From Fabrea salina (Eukaryota > Ciliophora > Heterotrichea > Heterotrichida > Fabreidae), in the NCBI GenBank assembly GCA_022984795.1, contig JALIHJ010000004.1, positions 1-64,000 of the forward strand: a stretch of DNA of 64,000 bases, read 5' to 3'. Position numbers and translations under genes: made by a program. The notes under the pieces were generated by a model that saw nothing but the letters and a program-made list of their open reading frames with translations, was not told the origin of the DNA and made no database searches. This document shows, piece after piece, positions 1 through 9,100 of this stretch (position 1 is the first letter of the stretch; every line of letters starts with the position of its first letter).

Positions 1-1061
1 AAACTGAAGCCAAACACCACTTAGAATTGATTTTAGAGCCAAACTGCTTTTCCTAGACATTTTGAATTTCTTCAACAACAAGCTGACCCTATAAAGAAAT
101 TGTAGAAAGTATTCAATCGATTTGTTAATAGGGAAAGAGCCTCTACGAACACAACTTAGTCCCTGGCTGCTGATGTAGTAATGTTAATTTCATTTGAAAA
201 GGTATTGTTGTCAGAGATGTGTCTCATGGAGCCTCATTACAGGCCTTTAAAGTGCTTTTCTAGTTAAGAATGCCATAATTCTCTGTTACAAGGTTTCATG
301 GAAAAGCCTGCCAAAACTACTTAATAGTTTATCATTAATCCTCCTGACCCAAAAGGATAAAGATATGCCAGTACATTAGATCAAGAATTCCAAGAATTAA
401 AAAAGTCCTGGTGAGCCACTTTTGCAAAACCCAGGATTCAATGTAGATAGTCGCCCGATGACCACAAGGTCGCAATAAAAATACTACGCAGACGCCAATA
501 GTTTATCATTAACTCCATTATTCCTCAAGGGCTAATAAATAAAGCAAATACTTTATCATTAAGTAGTCATTGTTAAGAACATACTATTACAGTAGACACA
601 AGTACTTAGTGTAGAATAGTTAGTAGTTATCAAACTATAGACTAACAAGAACATAGTTGTTAAGTAATAACACAGTTGTAATACAATAAGGAGTATATCA
701 ACAGTTACTTAAGTAATAATTGAATAGACAATAACTAGAGTAGTTAATAAGAACATTAACTCAGAAACACACTTAGTAATCACAGAGTTAGAATACAACA
801 CCAAGAGTTGATACATCAACTAATTGTAGAATAAACACAGTACTTAGTTCAATAAATCACTAAGTAATCACTAGTAACAGAGTGTCATAAGCACTGTGTA
901 AGTAGAACTGGTTAGTACTTAAGTAACTAGTCAGTAACACTTAGAGTAAGCAGAATAAAGACTAGTCAAGAATAATACTTAAGCAAGAACTCTAAGTAGA
1001 GATGAAGAACATGTAGAAATGCATCAAGAACTAGCAATCAAGTTAATCAAGAATTCAAGAA
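1..1061. other. Long non-coding spacer, partly low complexity
   Basis: This is the only stretch of more than 300 bases without a gene. No frame on either strand stays open for a useful length and I recognise no tRNA or other RNA. The first ~540 bases have ordinary mixed composition; I could not match them to any protein. From about 545 to 1045 the sequence is low complexity, built from short words such as AGTACTTAG, GTTAAG, AACTAG and GTAATAA, so that stop codons are dense in every frame. Short dispersed repeats lie inside it and are listed separately. It could be a decayed gene or element, a replication or attachment region, or simply relaxed spacer. Confidence 0.6.
323..562. repeat. Three copies of a 16-bp repeat AATAGTTTATCATTAA
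   Basis: Exact copies lie at 323-338 and 497-512, and a copy with one mismatch (AATACTTTATCATTAA) at 547-562. All are on the same strand, spaced 174 and 50 bp apart. No function is known to me; they could be remnants of a duplicated segment or protein-binding sites. Confidence 0.5.
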
Positions 1062-1066
1062 TTAAA
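381..1066. repeat. Dispersed 20-bp direct repeat
   Basis: TCAAGAATTCCAAGAATTAA at 381-400 recurs at 1047-1066 with one base fewer (one C instead of two after GAATT). The second copy overlaps the stop codon of the frameshifted WD40 gene. The first copy might mark an old duplication of that gene's 3' flank, although no WD40-like coding is left beside it. Confidence 0.4.
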
Positions 1067-2103
1067 TTAAGTTAACTGACCACACATTATGAGTATGGCC
1101 TTGTAGTTCTTGAGTCTGTTGACCTGTAGAGAGGTCCCAAACTCTCACTGAGTAGTCTCCATAGCAACCTCCAGACACCAAGTACTTGTCATCACTTGAT
1201 AGGTTGACTGAAAGTACTCCTCCGCTGTGTCCTCTGAGTACTTGAGTAGTTTCTCCAGAAGCTAGACTCCACACTCTGATGGTTTTGTCTGGACTTCCTG
1301 AGACCACAAATTGGTCGTCACTTGAAATAGCCACTGACCAGATCCAATCACCATGTCCCTCAAGCACTATAATCAGGTCTCCAGAAGTAAGACTCCACAC
1401 TCTAACAGTGCAGTCCCTACTTCCGGAGACAATGTATTGGTCAGTCTTTGAAACAGCCACTGAGTAGACACAACTACTATGGCCTATAAGGACTCTAATC
1501 ACTTCTCCAGTAGTTAGACTCCACACCCTAAGTGTAGTGTCGTAACTACCAGAGACAATGTATTGGTCCTTGGTAGAAATGGCCACTGACCTAACACCAT
1601 TACTATGACCTTTGAGGACTAGAGTCACTTTTCCAGAAGCCAGCCAGACTCCACACCCTAAGTGTTTTGTCTCTACTTCCAGACACAACCCACTCGCCAT
1701 CGCTAGAAATGGCCACAGACATTACCCAGCCACTATGCCCCTTGAGTATTTGGGTTATTTGGGAGGTGGGTGGGCTCCACACTCGAATGGTGGAATCATT
1801 ACTAGCAGACACTAGTATCCCTTTCTCCGTACAGACAGCAATTGAGTAGACAGACCCAGTATGACCTTTAAGAACCTTAGTCCGTTTGAACTTAAGTTTA
1901 AGTACTTCAGAGTGGAAAGAAGCTTCATAGAATTGCTTATTGACTCTTGCAATTCCGATTAGCTCTTCAGGACTCAGGAATTTAAGTACTTCCAGAAGAG
2001 GCCTCAGGTTACCCACCTTTTGAAAGTTGAATATTTTCTTTGGTTCCTTCCAAAATTCGATAGTCTTATTATGACCTCCGCTCACAATCAACTTAGGTTC
2101 CAT
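1062..2103 (-). pseudogene. F-box/WD40 propeller protein gene with a 4-nt frameshift
   Basis: The N-terminus (from ATG at 2103) reads a half WD blade (LIVSGGHNKTIEFW), an F-box-like segment (residues ~30-65) and two WD repeats. The frame is then lost at a tandem 4-bp duplication (AGCCAGCC, 1638-1645, plus strand). The next frame carries four more WD repeats and a closing half blade, ending at TAA 1062-1064. Without one 4-bp copy the protein would be 345 aa, against 344 aa for the intact paralogue at 2535-3569, so the gene was complete until recently. As written, the upstream frame stops about 17 codons after the shift, leaving a 166-aa protein. The break could be a real allele, a young pseudogene or a sequence error. 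No 15-nt intron explains it. Confidence 0.75.
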
Positions 2104-2255
2104 TTATCAAGCAGTACGAGAAAAAGGTTCAAGAGAGTAGTTACAAGGTTCAAAAATTTAAGTACTTTCACTTTGCAGTATTTGAGAATGAATCAGAGCA
2201 AGTATTAAAAGAACTAATCTATTAAAGGATTCGTGTTTATTGTAAGAACCATTAA

Positions 2256-2414
2256 TTAAGTCTTTAGATCAGCTTCGACAGGTTCTTTTCTTCGCCACTC
2301 TGCTCTAGAGTGTTCTGAAAATTGTCTAGAATCCTCTAGAGTTGGCTTGGACAGCTCTTGATATACCAAAGAGCTCTGAAGGTATAGTGCCTTTTTAGTG
2401 ACTTCCTGAGTCAT
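2256..2414 (-). CDS. Possible 52-aa small protein
   Basis: An ATG at 2414 preceded by the A/T-rich AATAAAAAAT opens a 52-codon frame ending in TAA. The product is charged and polar (begins MTQEVTKKALYLQSSL, ends EPVEADLKT) and has no recognisable domain or membrane segment. It fills part of the 431-bp gap between two WD40 genes on the same strand, with 152 bp on one side and 120 bp on the other. Its composition resembles neighbouring coding sequence more than the stop-dense spacer at 545-1045. It may be chance, so confidence is low. Confidence 0.35.
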   Translation of the reverse strand: MTQEVTKKALYLQSSLVYQELSKPTLEDSRQFSEHSRAEWRRKEPVEADLKT

Positions 2415-2534
2415 ATTTTTTATTTCTTTGATGGGAACTCAACAGTTAAATACAAATAAATTCGAATAGTTATTAGGAATGAAACTAGAATCTTTGATCC
2501 ACTCTGAGTACAGAATTAGTCTAGATTTAAATAA

Positions 2535-3569
2535 TCATACAAACTTAACTGAACTGACTCCATTAGTATGGCCTTCTAAAGTTTGAGTTTGTTGTTTAGT
2601 CTGGAGGCTCCATACTACGATTGAGTCGTCTTCACCTCCAGAAACTAGGTACTTATCGTCTTTGGATAAGTCTAGCGAAAGCACTCCGTTCTGGTGTCCT
2701 TCGAGTGCTAGAATTTGGCTTTTAGAAGCAAGACTCCATAGTTTGATGGTGCTGTCCCTGCTTGCAGATGCGACAAAATCATCCTTACTGGAAATCGCCA
2801 CTGAGTTTACACAATCAGAGTGTCCTCTAAAAATTTGGGTTTGGTCTCCAGTGAGGATGCTCCAGACCCGAATAGTTTGGTCGCTGCTCCCAGAGACGAT
2901 GAGTTTTTCACTGCTTGAAATAACGACAGAGTAAATGCAGCCACTATGTCCCCTAAGAACTTGGGTTTGACGCCCACTGGTGGCATTCCAGATTCGAATT
3001 GTTTCATCTCCGCTGCCAGACACAAAGAACTCTTCACTCTTTGAAATAGCCACTGACCTGACACTTTCACTATGTCCTTCTAACAATTGAGTTTGGAGCC
3101 CAGAAGTTAAGTCCCAAACTCTAATAGTGTTATCGCTGCTTCCAGAAACTAAGAACTCATCTTTGCTAGAAATAACAACCGAGTAGACTAAACCGTTATG
3201 GCCTTTCAGTAGTCGAACTTGCTTTCCAGTATTTAAGTTCCACACCCGAATAGTATTTTCATAACTACTTGAAACCAAGAATTCCTTTTTGCTTGATACA
3301 GCCACTGACTTGACTGAGTCTTTATGTCCTTGCAGTACCTGGACTTGCTTAAATGGGTGCACCCTGGCTAGTATTTCTTGGTGGAAACAAGCTTCGTAGA
3401 ACTGAGAGTTAACTCGCGAAACTCTGAGGACTTCTTTTGGTGTTAGGAACTTAAATATTTCTATAAAGGGCCTAAGGCTAATTCTTTGGAAAGTGAATGA
3501 TTTCTTAGGAGGTCTCCAGACCCTGATTGTATTGTCTAAACTCCCCGAGACGATTAGAGTGGAGTCCAT
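2535..3569 (-). CDS. F-box/WD40 seven-bladed propeller protein
   Basis: A 344-aa protein. Residues 1-18 form half a WD blade (LIVSGSLDNTIRVW); residues ~31-62 are F-box-like (LRPFIEIFKFLTPKEVLRVS); six full WD repeats follow, each with GH near the start and VW/LW at the end. The C-terminus stops after GHTNGVSSVKFV, which is the other half of blade one. The chain therefore closes as a seven-bladed propeller with the F-box inserted after the first half blade. By family, F-box/WD40 proteins recruit phosphorylated substrates to SCF ubiquitin ligases; that role is inferred. It ends in TGA, the only TGA stop found in the window. Start ATG has a TATAA just upstream, 18 bp after the stop of the next gene on this strand. 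Confidence 0.85.
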   Translation of the reverse strand: MDSTLIVSGSLDNTIRVWRPPKKSFTFQRISLRPFIEIFKFLTPKEVLRVSRVNSQFYEACFHQEILARVHPFKQVQVLQGHKDSVKSVAVSSKKEFLVSSSYENTIRVWNLNTGKQVRLLKGHNGLVYSVVISSKDEFLVSGSSDNTIRVWDLTSGLQTQLLEGHSESVRSVAISKSEEFFVSGSGDETIRIWNATSGRQTQVLRGHSGCIYSVVISSSEKLIVSGSSDQTIRVWSILTGDQTQIFRGHSDCVNSVAISSKDDFVASASRDSTIKLWSLASKSQILALEGHQNGVLSLDLSKDDKYLVSGGEDDSIVVWSLQTKQQTQTLEGHTNGVSSVKFV

Positions 3570-3587
3570 TTATAAACCATGTCTAGG

Positions 3588-4667
3588 CTAGTTAGAGTTA
3601 AGAGTGCTGGGGCTAGCTGAGGAGTAGTCTTTCAGAAATTGGACTGGTTTTTGGTAGCTAGGAGTTAGGACATATCTTTCTGCGGGATTAGCTCTAACTT
3701 GGTAGCTTGTAAGAGTTGGCTTGAAAGCATCTGCTTCCAGCAAACGAGTTTGCGATCCAGAAGTGAGACTCCACACCCTAATGGTGTTGTCGTTGCTTTG
3801 GGAAACCACGAAGTTTTCCTTGTTTGAAATGGCGACTGAAAGGACACTGCCTCTATGACCATTAAGAACTAAAGTTTGCAATCCAGAAGCGAGACTCCAC
3901 ACCCTAATGGTTTTGTCATCACTGCCAGAAACTAGAAACTTTTCTGAAATGGTTAGTGACCCAACTCTACCACTATGGCTCTTTAAGATTAGGGCTTGTT
4001 CTCCTTCAGGTAGACTCCAAACCGTGAAGGTGGTGTCTGTGCTACCTGAAAAAACAAAGTCATCCTTACTAGAAATGACCACAGACTCTACAGGACCAGT
4101 ATGTCCTTCGAGTAGAGTCTGATTTCCGGAAGTAAGACTCCACACTCTAAGAGTGTTATCTAGATCTGAGGCTGCTGCAAGTTGTCCTTGCTTTGAAACA
4201 TCTAGAACGTTCCAGCTAGTTGAAGCATCTGGGTCGTTGGTTTCGGTTTGGGCAGTTAATGAGATTAGCTCTTGAATGGTATTTTGGAGCTGGGCGAGAT
4301 TCTCTATTTGGGTGTTTTGATAAGCATCTAAAGTAGACTCAACTTCGTGGTAGTCTTCTTCCCTTAAGTTAAGAGGATGTTGAACGAGTTCATTGATAGT
4401 TTCTTCTAGGTTTTCGAGCTGAATTAACTGGCAATAAACAAATTGCTCGACCTCAGATATTATGGAGTCTTTGATGCCTACGACTTCTGCTTTGCGTGAG
4501 GAAATCTGGACCAAGAACTTGTTGAGTGAATCAAGTATTTCTATTTGGGACAAAGAGTAAACAGAGTGGCCTTGCATAGAGTGTTGGAGGACTGTGTGAC
4601 TGCACAGAAGCACTCCGCACTCGCACTGGGAAATAGGCTTACAGCCTCTAGCAGAAGACCTTTCCAT
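3588..4667 (-). CDS. B-box-like zinc finger, coiled coil and WD40 protein
   Basis: A 359-aa protein. The N-terminus has zinc-ligand-like residues C9, C15, C17, C22, H24, H29 and H34, resembling a degenerate B-box. Residues ~40-150 are helical and probably coiled coil. About four WD repeats follow (e.g. LDNTLRVW, DDKTIRVW, NDNTIRVW), fewer than needed for a closed propeller unless other segments contribute, and the C-terminal ~45 residues are unrelated. The WD units closely resemble those of the two neighbouring F-box/WD40 genes, which suggests local duplication and domain exchange. TRIM-like B-box/coiled-coil order hints at an adaptor or ubiquitin-related role, but no RING is visible. Confidence 0.75.
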   Translation of the reverse strand: MERSSARGCKPISQCECGVLLCSHTVLQHSMQGHSVYSLSQIEILDSLNKFLVQISSRKAEVVGIKDSIISEVEQFVYCQLIQLENLEETINELVQHPLNLREEDYHEVESTLDAYQNTQIENLAQLQNTIQELISLTAQTETNDPDASTSWNVLDVSKQGQLAAASDLDNTLRVWSLTSGNQTLLEGHTGPVESVVISSKDDFVFSGSTDTTFTVWSLPEGEQALILKSHSGRVGSLTISEKFLVSGSDDKTIRVWSLASGLQTLVLNGHRGSVLSVAISNKENFVVSQSNDNTIRVWSLTSGSQTRLLEADAFKPTLTSYQVRANPAERYVLTPSYQKPVQFLKDYSSASPSTLNSN

Positions 4668-4740
4668 TTATAAGAGTGTTTGGGTGGAAATCGCTTAGTA
4701 GTAACTAAGTAAACTAAGTTGTAATAATATTAACTTTGCA
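4668..4740. promoter_or_regulatory. Divergent spacer between WD40 and CCHCR1-like genes
   Basis: This 73-bp A/T-rich spacer must contain both 5' leaders and any proximal promoter for two divergent genes. A TATAA abuts the minus-strand ATG. No other motif is recognised. Confidence 0.3.
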
Positions 4741-6147
4741 ATGCAGAATCCAAACTACTTGCAAGTCCAAATAGAGTCGCTGAAAGAAATTTTGAGTGAC
4801 TACGAAAGAACAAATGCTGACCAAATCACACGCAAGTGGAGAGCTAAGGTTTACGAAGAACTAGTGAGGAACAAACAGCAACAGCTTGAACACAGCATTG
4901 AGTTGAAGAAGATCAGGGAAGAAGATAAAAGGCACAGAACAAGAGAGCAGGAACTCAGGTCTTCTCTAGAAGCAGCTTCTTACCAAGTCAGTAACCTGTC
5001 CAACGAAAGACAGAAACTACTAGTAGAAATCCAGAACCTCACGAAGAAGTCGAAAAGCATAAAGCAGTTCTTCAATTCAAGCATGCTGATGAACTTGCAA
5101 AACAACATGAATGGGCAGTCAGACACACTTACTAGGATTCTGGCTTTGTTGGAAACTTACCACCACCGACTAGCTTTTTGTCTGAGTCGTTTGAAAACGG
5201 CCAAGATGCTGAACACGAGGGAGGTCAAAGGCCTGAAGAAAAAAGTTTACGAAGAAAAGTACGAAAACAAAAGACTTCGTGAAGAAAACAGCTACTTCCG
5301 AAGTGTGCAAAAAGAAGTATCTGAAAAGGAAAAAGAAAGCCAAAGCTTAAGGTCGGAAGTCGAAAAACTCAAAAGTGAACTTGAGTTAACTGGAAGCAAA
5401 ACTAAGCAAGAACTGGGAAGCATGCACAGGGAGTACAAAGAGCTGCTTAGTTCTGTTAAGACTGAGAATTCGAACTTGAAGTGCGAGATTGAAAATTTGA
5501 AGGAAAACATTCTGTCAGTGGAAAAGGAAGCCCAGTTGCAAGTTGAACAAAAAGAACAAGAAATAAAGCAACTCAAACAACAAACGAAAACTCTTCACTC
5601 CGAAGTTGAGGAAGCAAAGTCTAAACTTGCTTGTGAACTAAGTGGACACCAGAAGAAAACCAACCTGGAGTTAGAAGCAAAAGATAAAACTATAAAGGAA
5701 CTTACTGAGAAACTTTCAGTACTTCAAGAAAAAAACACAGCAGTTGAGAAAAGAGAGGACGAACAAACCAAACAACTGAGTATGAAGGACGAAAAAATCA
5801 GCAGTTTGAAAGAAAAACTGAGGAAACTTAAAGAAGAGTTTAGTACGTACAAGTATAAGAATGAAGACGAAGTCCTAAAACTTAAGAACGAACACCAGCA
5901 ACACTTGAAACTAGTAGACGAAGAAAAACAAAATCAAACCAGAGAGACTCTGCAACTCCAAGAAAAACTAAAAACCAAAAGGGAAAAAATAACCGACTTG
6001 AAAAACCAAGTTTTGGCTCAGAGAGAAGCAAATGTCACACAAGAAACTAAGGAAGTCCAAACAGACCTTGAAGAACCCAGTGAAAAGTTGCCTTCGAAAC
6101 TAGACGAGTTAGAAGCTTTGTCTAAGGAGTTGCTATCCGATTTTTAA
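4741..6147 (+). CDS. CCHCR1: CCHCR1-like coiled-coil centriole protein
   Basis: A 468-aa protein that is almost entirely coiled coil. The best family marker is near the N-terminus: a RKWRAKV segment followed by LEHS and a central HHRLAFCLSRLKTAKML stretch. These match the order in human CCHCR1 (RWREKV, LEHS, NNRLSYAVRKVHTIRGL), as recalled from family knowledge. CCHCR1 localises to centrioles and P-bodies. The C-terminal half is a long K/E/Q-rich coil. It is shorter than the ~780-aa human protein. The match is by eye and long coils can mislead, so orthology is probable rather than certain. It faces MON2 across a 7-bp convergent gap. Confidence 0.6.
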   Translation: MQNPNYLQVQIESLKEILSDYERTNADQITRKWRAKVYEELVRNKQQQLEHSIELKKIREEDKRHRTREQELRSSLEAASYQVSNLSNERQKLLVEIQNLTKKSKSIKQFFNSSMLMNLQNNMNGQSDTLTRILALLETYHHRLAFCLSRLKTAKMLNTREVKGLKKKVYEEKYENKRLREENSYFRSVQKEVSEKEKESQSLRSEVEKLKSELELTGSKTKQELGSMHREYKELLSSVKTENSNLKCEIENLKENILSVEKEAQLQVEQKEQEIKQLKQQTKTLHSEVEEAKSKLACELSGHQKKTNLELEAKDKTIKELTEKLSVLQEKNTAVEKREDEQTKQLSMKDEKISSLKEKLRKLKEEFSTYKYKNEDEVLKLKNEHQQHLKLVDEEKQNQTRETLQLQEKLKTKREKITDLKNQVLAQREANVTQETKEVQTDLEEPSEKLPSKLDELEALSKELLSDF

Positions 6148-6154
6148 TAAGTCG

Positions 6155-9100
6155 TTACAGATTACTTCCTATTTCTAAAAACAAGTCCTTCAAAACTTCT
6201 TTGACTTCAGGGTCCTTTGCTGTGATCAGCTCAGACAAGTGGGCAAACAACTCAATTAAGTGGCCTTTTGGACCAGGCCTTGAAAACACTCCTTCGGGGA
6301 CTTCTAGTTGTTTGAGCATTTTGAGGAGTTCAATTACTTCGTTCTGTCTGGCCTTAGGCAGAGGCATCTGTCCAGATATTCTTTCTTCACTACTGTACTT
6401 TTTGAGTAAGTTCCTGCAACGAGAAATGAGCACAGGAATAACTCTTTTGGCTACTTTGGTGTCGAAGTTGGGAGTGCACAGCTGGAACAGTCCTCCTAAA
6501 CAAACTGAAGACAAAGACCCTTGGAAGGAAAGGTCGTGGAAAGAACGGTAGTAGTTTTCGCAGCCTGAGTCAAGGAGAGTAACTAGTCTCCACTGGAGTT
6601 CAGGTTCTTTCATGATGGACCTAGGAATCATTTCTTGTTTGACGAATTCCATGATTTTCATGTCGAGTTCTTCTCCAGACTTCACAATGTCTTCAAGGTT
6701 GTTTCTGCTGAGTTGTGCTAGAGTTCTGTCTGTAGGGAGCAAAATAGACTCTAGAATGTCAACTAGTTGTTCCCAGCAGCCAAAGTCCAGAACGTGAGGA
6801 AGCAGTTCTATAAAGCTTTCGCCTACACAGTACCACAGAGGGTCTGCTCCTTTGCACGTTACGTTCATGAGCATGACTGCCTCGTTGTTGAACCTCAGAG
6901 TCAGAAGGGTTTTGTAGTAAGCAAGGATTTCTTGGATGACTTCTACTAAGCAACTTTCGTTTGCACTTGCCAGTTTGCTGATTGAGGAAAGAGCTTTGCG
7001 ACAAATAGCATCTGAGTGTGTGTCCTGTGTGTCGTACTTGCAGTACTTCAAAACGAAGTTAAGGTGGGAGTCAAGTGGGGCTTGGTTTTCTACTAAGTAA
7101 GTTGCAAGGCTGTCGATGAAGGTGAAGACTTCTTTTTGGTCGGGCAGCAGTCTGCAGTTGGAAAGAGTGTTTTCGTACTTGCTGGACTCAAGTAAGCAGT
7201 TGAGAAGTATGTAGCAACTCCTTAAACACTTGTCTTCGAAAGGCAGTAGCATTCCTCCGGAGTAAATGAGGTCCAGGTCTTCCAGAATGATTGAAATGAG
7301 TTTGCTAGGAATACTTATTTGGGAAACTTGGAGTCTGTTGCAGAGCGTTGAAAAGATTTCCCAAGAAGAGTTGAACTTGGCAAAAAAGAGTTCAAATACT
7401 TGAGGACAGTTAAGTAACTCTTTCACAGCCTTGAGGACTGCAATTATAATGTTGGTGGTTCCGTTGTTTATGCCTTCTTTCATTTCAGTTATTAGGTAGT
7501 CCCAGTTTCTTCTGACAACAGGGTTTTCTAGGATGTTTTCTTCTTCTTTTTCTAAGTTGGACAAGTAAGTCCTGAACAGCTTTCCTAAGTTTTGTGTAAA
7601 AATGTGGTAAGTCTCTTCCCACTGCTTCTCAAGAGTGTCCATTGTGTGATGGACTACGATTTTCTCGTCAGTACTTGTTTTTTGGGTTCTTCCAGCAAAC
7701 TTAGGGGTTTCGCCAACGATTGGGTGGGCTAGGTCAGTTGGAATAGAAATTTGAAGGTTCTTGCGGCCCTTTTTGGTGCTTTGTTGAGAATAAGACTTCT
7801 GGAAAGAAGGAGGTTCGAGAATGGGGACTTCTTGGGTTATAGTGGCGTGTTTGAAGTAGTTGGAAGAAATTCTCTGCAACAAGGCCAAAACGATCTCCTG
7901 CATGATTTGTTGCCAGGACTCAAGACAACTTCCGTAAGTAGTTAAGGCAACGTGCAAAGAGTGAATTGCTGAGTGCCGAACGTCAGGTCTTTCATCTTCT
8001 CCCAAAACTTTCAGTTCTTTCAAAATGAAGTTCCAAGTGTCTTCTTCGTTTTCACCAACCCTTCCTAAGTAGTCGGCTACGTTCCAGTACATGCCCACAG
8101 CTGAAATGGCTTTGTTCATGTCTTTTAGTTGGTGAGCGAACTTCGAAATGCAAGTGATGAGTTTCTCTAAAGAACCAAGTAAGTTGGGAGACTGCAGAAA
8201 GTCGTTGATGATCAGTTGCAAGCACTTAAATCCAATTTGAGAGTGCGACTTAACTTCTATTTTGCTCAGAATGAAAAGCAGCATACTCCAGCCTGTTTTG
8301 TCAAGTTGGGCTCCGCAGCTCTGCAAAATGCTGTACAGAGCTTGGAACACTGCTTCTTTGGTGTCAGAAAACCCTGAACAAGACAAGTCATGAAGTGACA
8401 AAAACAAAGTTCTTTGCCAGTTGCGCCACTTCTCAGTTTCAGGCGGAGGTGGATAGTCTATAAAGTGCTTAAAAACCTTTATCAAGATTTCTGAAAGACT
8501 CTGGATCCCAAGAACTCTGATTTCTGAGTACTTGGAGTTGCAAATACAGTCTAGGTAAGCTGCAAGCATTTCCCAAAACAAAGTGATTCTGTCAAGGTTG
8601 ATTTGGGCTACAACAAGCATTTTTTCGAGTCCAAACACCTTGATTCCAGTTAGTTTTTTGTCTGCAGTTGCAAGAGTTTCCATGAACTCCAAAGTGAGTT
8701 GTCCTAAAGCACTTACTAAGTCCAGCAAAGTAGAGTCAGGCCACAAGTGTGTGTTTTTGAACAAACTCTCCAAAGCACTTTGCAGGATCTGGAGGTCGGA
8801 GTTGATGTCTGAGTCCTCGCTGGAGGTAGTTGTGTTTAAAAGGTAGTCCAGCATGTGCAGAGTGTCTAGAACTTTGTGCCAAGCCTTTACGTCAAGTATT
8901 GAGCCCAAACAGTGAGTTATGTTAAACAGAGTTTTGCAGGTGTAGATGTGCTTAGGAGTAAGGGGGTTGCCTGACTTAGGTAAACAAAACTGGGACAAAG
9001 AGGACAAAAAAGCTTCACGTGCTGAGGATGTGTTGAGTGTGCCTGAAATGTTAATGAATGACTGGTAGCAGTTCAGGATCAACTGCAGAACTCCTTCTTC

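Noticed and set aside
400-500. Possible tRNA or snoRNA (around GCCCGATGACCACAAGGTCGC)
   Set aside because: No cloverleaf, T-loop or C/D boxes can be formed convincingly.
1-540. Decayed transposon
   Set aside because: No terminal inverted repeats, target duplication or transposase-like reading could be found.
1603-1700. Programmed +1 frameshifting in the WD40 gene
   Set aside because: The shift coincides with a simple AGCC tandem duplication and no slippery AAA-TAA-type site; the intact paralogue lacks it.
2535-2537. TGA read as tryptophan (Blepharisma-type code)
   Set aside because: The TGA ends a complete seven-bladed propeller at the same place as its paralogue's TAA, and none of the long genes needs TGA as sense.
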